Below are positions 1-7,960 of a DNA stretch of 33,718 nucleotides, one piece after another. The position numbers and the translations under genes are program-made. The number at the start of each line of letters is the position of its first letter. Position 1 is the first letter of the stretch. Origin of the DNA: Gemmatimonadota bacterium (GTDB lineage: Bacteria; Gemmatimonadota; Gemmatimonadetes; Longimicrobiales; Gaopeijiaceae); the NCBI GenBank assembly GCA_028874985.1, contig JAPPGI010000214.1, positions 1 to 33,718 on the forward strand, in the 5' to 3' direction. The notes below the pieces were generated by a model. That model was not told the origin of the DNA. It was given only the letters and a program-made list of their open reading frames with translations, and did no database searches.

Positions 1-1
1 G

Positions 2-3000
2 ACCGCAACGGACCCGGGCGGGCTCTCGGCCGAGCAGGAGTTTTCGGCGACCGTGGCCGGGCCGAACCGTGCGCCGGAGGCGGTGGGCGAGATGGACGAT
101 CTTGAGTTCAATGAGGGCGACACGGTGGAGATCGCGCTCGCGGCCTACTTCAGCGATCCGGACGGCGACGACCTCGAGTACTCCGCGAGCTCTTCGGACA
201 CCGATGTGGCGACCGTCGGCGTAACGGGCGCGACTCTCCGGGTGGCGGGCGTGGGCCAGGGCACCGCGACGGTGACGGTGACCGCCACGGATCCGGGCGG
301 GCTCTCGGCCAAGCAGGAGTTTTCGGTGAACGTGCCGAACCGTGCGCCGGAGGCGGAGGGCGAGATGGACGACCTTGAGATCGATGAGGGCGACACGGTG
401 GAGATCGCGCTCGCGGCCTACTTCAGCGATCCGGACGGCGACGACCTCGAGTACTCCGCGAGCTCTTCGGACACCGATGTGGCGACCGTCGGCGTAACGG
501 GCGCGACTCTCCGGGTGGCGGGCGTGGGCCAGGGCACCGCGACGGTGACGGTGACCGCAACGGACCCGGGCGGGCTCTCGGCCGAGCAGGAGTTTTCGGC
601 GACCGTGACCGGGCCGAACCGTGCGCCGGAGGCGGTGGGCGAGATGGACGATCTTGAGATCGATGAGGACGACACGGTGAAGATCGCGCTCGCGGGGTAC
701 TTCAGCGATCCGGACGGCGACGACCTCGACTACTCCGCGAGGTCTTCGGACACCGATGTGGCGACCGTCGGCGTCGCGGGCGCGACTCTCCGGGTGGCGG
801 GCGTGGGCCAGGGCACCGCGACGGTGACGGTGACCGCAACGGACCCGGGCGGGCTCTCGGCCGAGCAGGAGTTTTCGGCGACCGTGACCGGGCCGAACCG
901 TGCGCCGGAGGCGGTGGGCGAGATGGACGATCTTGAGATCGATGAGGACGACACGGTGAAGATCGCGCTCGCGGACTACTTCAGCGATCCGGACGGCGAC
1001 GACCTCGACTACTCCGCGAGCTCGTCGGACACCGATGCGGCGACGGTCAGCGTAACGGGCGCGACTCTCCGGGTGGCGGGCGCGGGCCAGGGCGCCGCGA
1101 CGGTGACCGTGACCGCCACGGATCCGGGCGGGCTCTCGGCCGAGCAGGAGTTTTCGGTGACCGTGACCGGGCCGAACCGTGCGCCGGAGGCGGTCGGGGA
1201 GATGGACGACGCCGAGACCTTCGTCAGGGACTCGGTCGAGGTCGCGCTCGCGGGGTACTTCAGCGATCCGGACGGCGACGACCTCGACTACTCCGCGAGC
1301 TCTTCGAACACCGATGTGGCGACCGTCAGCGTCGCGGACACGACTCTCCGGGTGGCGGGCGCGGGCAAGGGCGCCGCGACGGTGACCGTGACCGCAACGG
1401 ACCCGGGCGGCCTCTCGGCGACGCAGACATTCGCGGTGACCGTGCCGAACCGTGCGCCAGTGGTGGTGCGCGAGATGATCGATCGTAGGATCAGGGAGGG
1501 CGACACGGTGAGGATCGCGCACTTGTGGGAATACATAAGCGATCCGGACGACGACGACCTCGACTACTCCGCAAGCTCGTCGGACACCGATGTGGCGACC
1601 GCCGCGGTCTCGGGGCACTGGCAAGACACCGTAGTGGTCACGGGAGTGGCGGCAGGGAGCGCGGAGATCGCCGTAACGGCCTCCGACGGCAGCCTCTCGG
1701 CAACCCAGACCTTCGTCGCCACCGTCTACATTTCCCGGGACCCCCTGGACGCTTACTTGATCCAGGCAGTGCAGTCGCGGGAACCGCAGTGGCGGGATCA
1801 GGTTCCCGTGCCCGTGGTGGCGGACAAGGAGGCCCTTCTCAGGGTCTTCGTGACCGCCACCAGCACGACGACGGAGACACTGCCACCGGCGACGGCGACC
1901 TTCTACGTCGACGATGCCGAGACGTACACGGTGGAGATCGACGGAACATCCGAGCCGATCCCGACCGAGGTCGACGAGGGGTCGCTCGACAAGTCGCTGA
2001 ACGTGACGATTCCCGATTCGGTGATCGAGGAGGGTCTGTCGGTGGTGATCGAGATCGACCCCGACTCGACGATCGACGCCGAGATCCTCACCACCAAGCG
2101 GATCCCGGAGAGCGGCGAGCTGGATATGGGGGTGGAGGGCGTCCCCGACTTCGAGCTCACGGCCATTCCGTTCCTGTACACCGAGGAACCCGATTCTTCG
2201 GTGATCGAGGATGTCGAGGAGATGGCGGACGACGAGGAAGACCACGAACTCCTCCACGACACCTACGATCTGCTCCCGATCGATGGGATGGGCGTGGAGG
2301 ACCACGACCCCGTCGAGATCGACAGCGAAAGCGCGTACCGTGTGCTGAGCCGGACTAGAGCGATTCGGGCTGCCGAGAGTGGGTCAGGATACTGGATGGG
2401 CCTGATGACGGAGTTCTCGGATAATATTGCGGGCCTGGCATATCTTTCCGGCACCTCCTCGGTGTCGGTCCCGCATGTCAAGGTCATAGCGCACGAGCTG
2501 GGGCACAACCTGAGCCTTTGGCACGCTCCATGCGGCGGTGCCGGCGGGCCCGATCCCTACTACCCTCACAACGGCGGCAGCATAGGCGCGTGGGGCTACG
2601 ATCACCGCGGCGACTCGCTGATCGACAAGGATGAGGCGAAGGACCTCATGTCCTACTGCAAGCCATGGTGGGTCAGCGACTACCACTTCGAGAAGGCGCA
2701 TCAGTACAGGACCACGCAGGGCATGTCGCGCGGCGAGGCGAGCCGGACGGGGCCGTCGCTGCTTGTGTGGGGCACGCGGAGCCCGTCGGGGGAGCTGTCG
2801 ATGGACCCGGCGCTGCTGGTGGAGGGCCGGAACCTGCTGCCGGAGGCGCGTGGCGACTACACGCTGACGGGGCTGGACGACGCTCAGCGCGAGCTCTTCT
2901 CGATTTCGTTCGATATGGACGAGCCGGCGGACGCGGAGGAGGGGACCGGGATCTTCGTCTTCCTCTTGCCGGTGGAGCCGGGGTGGGAGGCGCTCGCGAG

Positions 3001-3229
3001 CCTCGTCCTGGCCGGTCCGGGGGACGCCCTATTCATCCTCGACGGCGACACGGAGGCGACCATGGCGCTGATCCGCGACGCGCGGAGCGGGCAGGTGCGC
3101 GCCATCCGGGGCGACTTCGCCGAGCGGCCGCCCGCGCCGCCGGGCCATGTCGTGCGCTGGAGCCGCGGGGTGCCGGACCGCGAAGCATGGAGGCTGATGA
3201 CTGGCAGGAGGGCGGGTGCCGGCTCGTAG
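2..3229 (+). CDS. Ig-like repeat protein with C-terminal metzincin-type zinc protease domain (5' end outside window)
   Basis: The reading frame is open from the first bases, so the true start and signal peptide lie upstream; the GTG at 53 is only an internal codon. Six Ig/cadherin-like repeats of about 91-93 residues are visible, each starting PNRAP and containing YFSDPDGDDL and TATDPGGLSA. A protease domain follows with HELGHNLSLWH at nt 2492-2524, a metzincin pattern HExxHxxxxxH (the usual Gly between the second and third His is Ser here). DLMSYC about 45 residues later fits a Met-turn. The Glu of the motif would be the catalytic base and the three His the zinc ligands. The C-terminus is a beta-rich domain of unknown role. 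Such proteins are normally exported, with the repeats acting as stalk or adhesion modules. A gametolysin-like (M11) or M66-like assignment is possible but cannot be decided from sequence alone. Confidence 0.85.
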   Translation, partial: TATDPGGLSAEQEFSATVAGPNRAPEAVGEMDDLEFNEGDTVEIALAAYFSDPDGDDLEYSASSSDTDVATVGVTGATLRVAGVGQGTATVTVTATDPGGLSAKQEFSVNVPNRAPEAEGEMDDLEIDEGDTVEIALAAYFSDPDGDDLEYSASSSDTDVATVGVTGATLRVAGVGQGTATVTVTATDPGGLSAEQEFSATVTGPNRAPEAVGEMDDLEIDEDDTVKIALAGYFSDPDGDDLDYSARSSDTDVATVGVAGATLRVAGVGQGTATVTVTATDPGGLSAEQEFSATVTGPNRAPEAVGEMDDLEIDEDDTVKIALADYFSDPDGDDLDYSASSSDTDAATVSVTGATLRVAGAGQGAATVTVTATDPGGLSAEQEFSVTVTGPNRAPEAVGEMDDAETFVRDSVEVALAGYFSDPDGDDLDYSASSSNTDVATVSVADTTLRVAGAGKGAATVTVTATDPGGLSATQTFAVTVPNRAPVVVREMIDRRIREGDTVRIAHLWEYISDPDDDDLDYSASSSDTDVATAAVSGHWQDTVVVTGVAAGSAEIAVTASDGSLSATQTFVATVYISRDPLDAYLIQAVQSREPQWRDQVPVPVVADKEALLRVFVTATSTTTETLPPATATFYVDDAETYTVEIDGTSEPIPTEVDEGSLDKSLNVTIPDSVIEEGLSVVIEIDPDSTIDAEILTTKRIPESGELDMGVEGVPDFELTAIPFLYTEEPDSSVIEDVEEMADDEEDHELLHDTYDLLPIDGMGVEDHDPVEIDSESAYRVLSRTRAIRAAESGSGYWMGLMTEFSDNIAGLAYLSGTSSVSVPHVKVIAHELGHNLSLWHAPCGGAGGPDPYYPHNGGSIGAWGYDHRGDSLIDKDEAKDLMSYCKPWWVSDYHFEKAHQYRTTQGMSRGEASRTGPSLLVWGTRSPSGELSMDPALLVEGRNLLPEARGDYTLTGLDDAQRELFSISFDMDEPADAEEGTGIFVFLLPVEPGWEALASLVLAGPGDALFILDGDTEATMALIRDARSGQVRAIRGDFAERPPAPPGHVVRWSRGVPDREAWRLMTGRRAGAGS
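62..1720 (+). repeat. Tandem 273/279-bp Ig-like domain repeats
   Basis: Units begin at 62, 335, 614, 893, 1172 and 1445 (each at the CCG of PNRAP). The first five are nearly identical at DNA level, including at synonymous positions; the last is diverged. Lengths are 273, 279, 279, 279 and 273 bp, always a multiple of three. The array is open to the left because the preceding bases are the end of another unit. Confidence 0.9.
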
Positions 3230-3635
3230 CGCGCAGGGGCCCGAGAACCTTCAGGCGATAGCCCGTGCGCGGCGGTAGCTAGCTAAGCATCGTGAAAAGT
3301 TGAGGAGCTACCTAGCACGAGCGTGTCGAAGGCGACGCCGCCGATGGTCACGATTTGAACATGATAGTTGGCTCATTGGACATGAAAACCACACAATACC
3401 GCTGCACATACCGTCCGGATACAGTCTTCGGTTGCTCACAATGCCGTCGGCTGTCTCGACATGAACACGTGACAGCCGCAATGGACGGAACAAATCGGAT
3501 GTGACGGGTTACCCTTTCGAGGCGGCCATCGAGCCCCGGCATCGCCCGCCGCGGACGGGCCGCCCTTCCAGAGAGCCGTTGCAACCGGAAGGCCGGGGGC
3601 AAACGGGAGACACCCGCAAGAAGGAGGTACACACG
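3230..3635. other. Gene-free stretch upstream of the tandem lipoproteins
   Basis: No convincing gene was seen. The part around 3350-3440 is more AT-rich than its surroundings and is the likely promoter region for the lipoprotein starting at 3636. A weak sigma70-like pair (TTGGCT at 3368, CACAAT at 3392, 18-bp spacer) is the best candidate, but it is poor. A 7-bp inverted repeat (GGTAGCT at 3274, AGCTACC at 3306) with a 25-nt loop follows the protease gene and has no T-run. A clear ribosome binding site AAGGAGG lies at 3621-3627. Confidence 0.5.
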
Positions 3636-4250
3636 ATGTTCGAGAGACGGCAGTTCCCCAGGTTCGCTCTGTTCGGCGTCTTCGCCTGTCTGGTGGTGGC
3701 AGGCTGCGACGACGACGAACCGGTCGCGTTCACCAAGACAGAGGCCATGACGGTCGCCAACGCGGTCGTGGGGGTGTCCACCGCTCCCGCGGTCGGCAAG
3801 GTGATGGCCAGTTCCGACGATTCCCACGAGTTCGAGGTCGACTGCTCCGAGGGCGGAAAGGCCAAAATTTCCGTGACCGTGAAGGAGGACGGCACCACCC
3901 ACACGATCACCGGGGTCACCGAGTTCATCGACTGCGCAGAGGAAATGGACGATGTCATCATCACCCTGAACGGCGACGTCAACTCGAAGACGACGCTGTC
4001 CTTCACCGTCTCGGACGGCAAGAGCGACATCGACATCGACGGGACGGTGGCCGGCGAGGTCGACTGGGAGGACGACGATGGCGGCGAGGGCACCTGCGAG
4101 CTGGACCTGGAGATCGACGCCGACTTCGACATCACCCACAGGCCCTGGGCGGTCGAACAGTCCGGGGGCATGAAGGGGACGGTCTGCGGGATCTCCGTCG
4201 ACGACGAGAACGTGGACTGGCGGCACTGGTTCAGGCAGGGGCTTTCGTAG
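3636..4250 (+). CDS. Small lipoprotein, paralogue of the next gene
   Basis: A 204-aa protein. The ATG at 3636 is preceded by AAGGAGG at 3621, which decides the start over an in-frame upstream ATG. The N-terminus MFERRQFPRF plus a hydrophobic stretch ending LVVAGC is a type II signal peptide, so the mature protein should be lipid-anchored at the Cys and then acidic. Four later cysteines (in VDCSEGG, FIDCAEE, GTCELDLEID and TVCGIS) have counterparts in the next gene, as does the GTC-x-(I/L)DLE(I/L)DA block, so the two are tandem paralogues probably with two disulfides. The function is unknown. The C-terminus (NVDWRHWFRQGLS) differs from the paralogue. Confidence 0.8.
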   Translation: MFERRQFPRFALFGVFACLVVAGCDDDEPVAFTKTEAMTVANAVVGVSTAPAVGKVMASSDDSHEFEVDCSEGGKAKISVTVKEDGTTHTITGVTEFIDCAEEMDDVIITLNGDVNSKTTLSFTVSDGKSDIDIDGTVAGEVDWEDDDGGEGTCELDLEIDADFDITHRPWAVEQSGGMKGTVCGISVDDENVDWRHWFRQGLS

Positions 4251-4286
4251 GGAGCCCGCCCTGCCGAGCGCGACCCAAGGACAACC

Positions 4287-4318
4287 GGCGGCCCCCGGGA
4301 ACGGTTCCGGGGGCCGCC
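4287..4318 (+). terminator. Strong GC hairpin between the two lipoprotein genes
   Basis: GGCGGCCCCCGG at 4287-4298 pairs perfectly with CCGGGGGCCGCC at 4307-4318, with an 8-nt loop. It lies 36 nt after the stop of the first lipoprotein gene. No T-run follows, so it may be a factor-dependent terminator, a partial terminator, or an mRNA-stabilising 3' end rather than a classical intrinsic terminator. Confidence 0.5.
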
Positions 4319-4384
4319 CTGCAACACCCGGGGTTCCGGGACACGGGACCCTATTCGATTATTCAATTCAAGGGAGAAGCGAAG

Positions 4385-4978
4385 ATGAAAACGAAGGAAG
4401 CAGCACGTGCGGCACTCATGGCGATCGGGTTCACCGTCCTCCTGGCGGGATGCGGGGACGACCCCGTGAAGCCGGCGGCCACGCTTACGGAGGCCGAGGC
4501 CGGGGCCCTGTTCAAGGCCATGGGAACCCTCGGGGTCCTCGACGACGACGCCGAACCCGGCGCTTCGGTGGACACCACGCTTGCGTGTCCGGGGGGTGGC
4601 GAGGCCAGGATTGTCGGGTCCGCGAAGGACCGGACCTCCGGCGACACGATCCGGCTGGACATCGTCACCGTGGTCACGCCGGCCGGGTGCGTGGTGACGG
4701 GCGACGGCAGGCAGTTCACCGTGGATGGGGATCCGTCGGTCCGAATCGAGACGAACATCGAAGTCGTGGCACTTCGGAACAGCACCCTCACCGGGGGAGT
4801 GGAAGGCGACGTCGAATGGACGCTGGCCGACCGCTCGGGCACCTGCGCGATCGACCTGGAGCTGGACGCGGCCGTCGATCTCTCCGACCCGGCCAGTCCC
4901 GCCGTGACCGGGGGGTGGGAGGGGAAGCTGTGCGGCCACGACGTGAAACTCCCCCTCACCGTGGTTTCCGGCGCCTGA
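4385..4978 (+). CDS. Small lipoprotein, paralogue of the preceding gene
   Basis: A 197-aa protein with a signal peptide ending VLLAGC (lipobox), followed by acidic residues and a TLTEAEAGALFKAM segment that matches FTKTEAMTVANAV in the upstream paralogue. Four mature cysteines (TLACPGGG, PAGCVVTG, GTCAIDLELDA, KLCGHD) are conserved with the neighbour in the same order. The start ATG is preceded by a purine-rich AAGGGAGAAG segment. Function is unknown; an envelope role is inferred from the lipobox. It lies 134 bp after its paralogue, with the GC hairpin between, and faces the small membrane gene on the other strand. Confidence 0.8.
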   Translation: MKTKEAARAALMAIGFTVLLAGCGDDPVKPAATLTEAEAGALFKAMGTLGVLDDDAEPGASVDTTLACPGGGEARIVGSAKDRTSGDTIRLDIVTVVTPAGCVVTGDGRQFTVDGDPSVRIETNIEVVALRNSTLTGGVEGDVEWTLADRSGTCAIDLELDAAVDLSDPASPAVTGGWEGKLCGHDVKLPLTVVSGA

Positions 4979-5009
4979 GTCCGGCACCGGGTGCTCCTCC
5001 GGAGGTTGG

Positions 5010-5174
5010 CTACGGCCTCTCCGGTGGCGGAGGAGGATTCAGCCAGCCCTCGATGATGCCTTCGATGCGGGCCAATCGTTCACCGAACTCGGACAGCTTG
5101 CGAGACAACGCGGCATAGGCTGCGCCAACCGCGAGCAGAATTGTGAGGATGATTGCCAATGTGTCGTTATCCAC
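5010..5174 (-). CDS. Small membrane protein (54 aa, GTG start)
   Basis: The start is a GTG at 5174 preceded on the minus strand by AGGAGGG (plus-strand 5179-5185). It reads VDNDTLAIILTILLAVGAAY, then an amphipathic stretch with SRKLSEFGERLARIEG, and ends in WLN followed by a proline run. So it has a short N-terminal tail, one membrane helix, a coiled-coil-like cytosolic helix and a Pro-rich end. An overlapping frame starting at the neighbouring ATG lacks any such design. It sits 84 bp downstream of the fused kinase-regulator gene on the same strand; AGTCAA at plus 5237-5242 (TTGACT on the minus strand) could be a -35 box of its own. No family was recognised. Confidence 0.65.
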   Translation of the reverse strand: MDNDTLAIILTILLAVGAAYAALSRKLSEFGERLARIEGIIEGWLNPPPPPERP

Positions 5175-5258
5175 ATCGCCCTCCTAGCTGTCCGAGTCGT
5201 GGTCCCTGCCTCTGACGCTACTCCGGCGTCAAGGGAAGTCAAGGGGTTTCCTTGCGGA

Positions 5259-7562
5259 CTATACCGCCGGCATGCGGTAGCCGACCCCGCGTTCGGTGAA
5301 GATGTAGGTCGGCTTCCTGGCCCGGTCGCCGAGCTTGCTGCGGAGCTTCTTCACGGCGGTGCGCACGGGCTGCGCGCTGCCGGGGGCGTGCTCTCCCCAG
5401 ACTTGGCGCAGGAGGGCGTCGTAGGTCGTCACGCCCCCCGCGTTGAGCGATAGGGCGCGCAGCAGCCCGTACTCGGTGGCGGTGAGGCGCACGGGGCGGC
5501 CGGCCACGGTGACGCGGCGCTTCTCGTAGTCGATGGCGAGGTCGCCGAGCATGAAGGGCTCGCGTCCGGGTCCGGCCTGCCTGCGCAGCGCCAGCTTGAC
5601 GCGCGCCACGAGTTCGGCCGGCGAGAACGGCTTGACTATGTAGTCGGCGGCGCCGGCCTCGAGCGCCTTCGCGACGGTGTCGCCGCGTCCGTAGGCGGAG
5701 ATGAGTATCACCGGCAGTCCTGCTAGGGCCGGGAGCGTTTCCAGCAGCGTAATGCCGTCGCTGCCGGGCAGTATGAGGTCCAGCAGGACCAGACGCGGCC
5801 TGTGGGTCTCGATCAGGCGGGACACCTCGCCCGGCTCGGCGGTGACGACGGGGGCGTAGCCCGCCGCGGCGAGCGCGCCGCACACCTGCCGCAGCGAATT
5901 GGGATCGTCGTCCACTACCAGGATGGGTGTCCGCTCCCGTGACGGGCGCGTCGGCGGAGAACCGCTCCGGGAAGGCTCGGGCTCCGCCTCCGCCACCGGC
6001 AGCGTGAACACCACGCGCGTGCCCCGCCCCGGCCCGCCGCTCTCGGCCCGGATGCGCCCGCCGTGCGCCTCCACCAGCCCCTTGCAGATGACGAGTCCCA
6101 GGCCGGACCCCCGGCCCCGGGGGTCGGCGCCCGCGTGCCGGCTGAACAGGTGGGCGAGCGCGTCCGGCGCCACGCCCTCTCCTTCGTCGGCGACCGAAAC
6201 CGCGACGTGCTCTCCGTCGTGCGCCGCCGCCACCCGGATGGGAGAGGTCTCCGGCGAGTGGCGCGCGGCGTTGGCGATCAGGTTGTCGAGCACCTGGACG
6301 ACGCGTCGGCCGTCGGCCATCACCGGGGGCAGGTCCGGCGGCAGATCGGCGACGATGGTGTGCCTCCCGCCCGCGCCCGCGAACGCCGTGCGCGCCCGCT
6401 CGACGAGGCCGCCGACCTCCTCGGGCGCGGCGTCCACCGGCAGCGTGCCCGCGCCGATGCGTCCCGCGTCCATCAGGTCGGCGATGAGCCCGTCCATGCG
6501 GTCGGCCTGCTCCTCGACGATGCGCAGGAACTGGCGCAGTTCCGCCCGGCCGGGGTCCCGCGAATCCCCCAGCGCCGTCGCCGCCGAGCCCTTGATGGCG
6601 GCGAGCGGCGCCCGGAGCTCGTGGCTCACCAGCTCCAGGAACTCGGCCCGCGAGCGCTCCAGCGCCTCCAACGGGGCCAGGTCCTGCATGGTCACCACCA
6701 GCGTCTCGACCGAGCCGTCCGCGGAGACTATCGGGGTCGCGTTGATCAGCGTTCGGACGCTCCGCCCGCCGGACACCGAGAGCTCCACCTCCTCGGCGCG
6801 CACCCGCTCGGCGTTGCCGACATCGGCGAGAGTGGTCTCGCGCCCGTCGCCGCGCCGGCAGGTCACCACCTCCGCAAGCCGCTCGATGGAGTGGCCCGGC
6901 GTGCGCAGCCCGGCCACGATGCGCTTCGCCTCCCGGTTGATGGACACCGGCGCGGCGGTCGCGGCGTCGAACACCACGACGCCGACGGGCGAGGTCTCGA
7001 GCAGCGCCTCCAGGTCGGCCCGGGCGCGCCGCTCGTCGCTGTGCGCGCGGGCGTGGGCGATGGCCGCCGCCGTCTGCTGCGCGAACAGCGCCAGCACCGC
7101 CTCGTCCCGGTCCGTGAACCCGCCCTCCTTCTCCGCGAGGAAGAAGCCGCCCACGGGCGTGTCCCGGTGACGCATCGGCGTGGCCATCAGGGCCCCGCAG
7201 GGGAGCGGGAGCGGCGCGCATCCGAGCGAGCGGGTGAAGTCCTCCAGGTCCGGCAGCCTTCGCGGCACCGCGAGGCCGCGCAGTTGTTCGAAGAGCCGGA
7301 GCCCGTCGGGCCACGCGGCCAGGATTCCGTGTTCCTCCGGCGTGAGGCCGGAGGTCACGAAATCGAAGGGACTGTCCGGAACGGCCGGGGCGTAGATGGC
7401 GCCGTAGCGGGCTCCGGTAAGCGCGCGGGCGCCCTCGACGGCCTCGCGCAGCACTGTGTCGAGGTCGAGACTCGCGCCGATGCGCAGGATCGCCGCGATC
7501 ACGGCCCAGTCGCCCCCGCCCGGGTGCTGAGCCTCCTGTACCGGTAGGTGGAAGTCGTTCAC
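5259..7562 (-). CDS. Single-chain two-component system: GAF-PAS-histidine kinase-receiver-winged helix regulator
   Basis: A 767-aa soluble protein. Domains in order are GAF (about 20-175), PAS (about 183-295), HisKA with phospho-acceptor His314 in SHELRAP, HATPase (N-box around Asn427, G1 DEGEG at 459, G2 RGSGLGL at 484), receiver (acidic pair 551-553, phospho-acceptor Asp595, Lys644) and an OmpR/PhoB-type winged helix (about 671-765). Autophosphorylation at His314, transfer to Asp595 and direct promoter binding could therefore all occur in one polypeptide. No membrane segment is seen, so the signal is probably cytosolic, sensed by GAF or PAS. The GTG start at 7562 is supported by AGGAGG 8 nt upstream. 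It is divergent from the large LRR lipoprotein gene, a plausible target. Confidence 0.92.
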   Translation of the reverse strand: MNDFHLPVQEAQHPGGGDWAVIAAILRIGASLDLDTVLREAVEGARALTGARYGAIYAPAVPDSPFDFVTSGLTPEEHGILAAWPDGLRLFEQLRGLAVPRRLPDLEDFTRSLGCAPLPLPCGALMATPMRHRDTPVGGFFLAEKEGGFTDRDEAVLALFAQQTAAAIAHARAHSDERRARADLEALLETSPVGVVVFDAATAAPVSINREAKRIVAGLRTPGHSIERLAEVVTCRRGDGRETTLADVGNAERVRAEEVELSVSGGRSVRTLINATPIVSADGSVETLVVTMQDLAPLEALERSRAEFLELVSHELRAPLAAIKGSAATALGDSRDPGRAELRQFLRIVEEQADRMDGLIADLMDAGRIGAGTLPVDAAPEEVGGLVERARTAFAGAGGRHTIVADLPPDLPPVMADGRRVVQVLDNLIANAARHSPETSPIRVAAAHDGEHVAVSVADEGEGVAPDALAHLFSRHAGADPRGRGSGLGLVICKGLVEAHGGRIRAESGGPGRGTRVVFTLPVAEAEPEPSRSGSPPTRPSRERTPILVVDDDPNSLRQVCGALAAAGYAPVVTAEPGEVSRLIETHRPRLVLLDLILPGSDGITLLETLPALAGLPVILISAYGRGDTVAKALEAGAADYIVKPFSPAELVARVKLALRRQAGPGREPFMLGDLAIDYEKRRVTVAGRPVRLTATEYGLLRALSLNAGGVTTYDALLRQVWGEHAPGSAQPVRTAVKKLRSKLGDRARKPTYIFTERGVGYRMPAV

Positions 7563-7599
7563 GGGTCTATCCTCCTAGTCAAGTGTTCACGATCAATAC

Positions 7600-7628
7600 A
7601 CAATAACGAGCCAAATGGACATATGCAA
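7600..7628 (-). promoter_or_regulatory. Candidate sigma70 promoter for the fused kinase-regulator gene
   Basis: On the minus strand TTGCAT (plus 7623-7628) and TATTGT (plus 7600-7605) are separated by 17 bp and lie about 40 nt upstream of the GTG start. The -35 match is modest. Confidence 0.4.
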
Positions 7629-7662
7629 GGCATACCATTCTCGGCGGATGGACACGGCAAAG

Positions 7663-7691
7663 TTGGCAATGGGACCCGTAACCCCTATTAT
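7663..7691 (+). promoter_or_regulatory. Sigma70-type promoter for the large LRR lipoprotein gene
   Basis: TTGGCA (7663-7668) and TATTAT (7686-7691) with an ideal 17-bp spacer. A perfect hairpin, GCTCGC at 7692-7697 and GCGAGC at 7703-7708 with a 5-nt loop, covers the expected transcription start and could be an operator or a 5' mRNA stem. Confidence 0.6.
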
Positions 7692-7862
7692 GCTCGCGCT
7701 GAGCGAGCGAGTCGCCGCGAGATGGACACGTTACAAATACGATGAGTGGGGCCGCCCGTGGGGCGACCGGGCCGAGAATCGAGACGAGACAGGATGGCGA
7801 GTTGAAAACCCTGGGCAGACACACCATGGGGCGTGGACGGTGGGCGCGCTGGACGGCCGCGC

Positions 7863-7960
7863 TGGCGCTGGATCGAGGGGCGGCTGGCGGAGTATCCGGA
7901 GTTGAGCACCGTGCGACTGTTCGAGGAATTGGCCCAATGGGCATTCGGCACGGTAGCCAC
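7863..7960 (+). pseudogene. Possible IS21-family transposase (IstA) fragment
   Basis: In the frame starting at 7863 the translation contains WIEGRLAEYPELSTVRLFEE, which resembles from memory the segment around 'YIEARLAEYPELSAVRLFEE' of IS21-type transposases. The frame is broken upstream and no second ORF (IstB) or terminal repeats are seen. If real, the ribosome binding site and ATG of the LRR gene lie inside this relic. This call rests on recall of a motif and needs a search. Confidence 0.3.

Larger units (their letters stand above)
7563..7936. other. Divergent intergenic region between the kinase-regulator and the first LRR lipoprotein
   Basis: Holds back-to-back promoter candidates (7600-7628 minus, 7663-7691 plus), a hairpin at the predicted plus-strand transcript start, and a long leader of about 240 nt to the LRR gene. 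From about 7863 to 7960, frame 3 reads like a short fragment of an IS21-family transposase (see findings). Confidence 0.5.

Noticed and set aside
62-1444. Direct repeats as a CRISPR array
   Set aside because: Units are 273-279 bp, in frame and protein-coding, without spacers.
3348-4987. Long minus-strand frames across the two lipoprotein genes
   Set aside because: No protein-like features; the plus strand has signal peptides, ribosome sites and paralogy.
5239-7547. Long open frames opposite or beside the fused kinase gene
   Set aside because: Arg/Pro/Ala-rich translations without domains; a by-product of high GC in a real gene.
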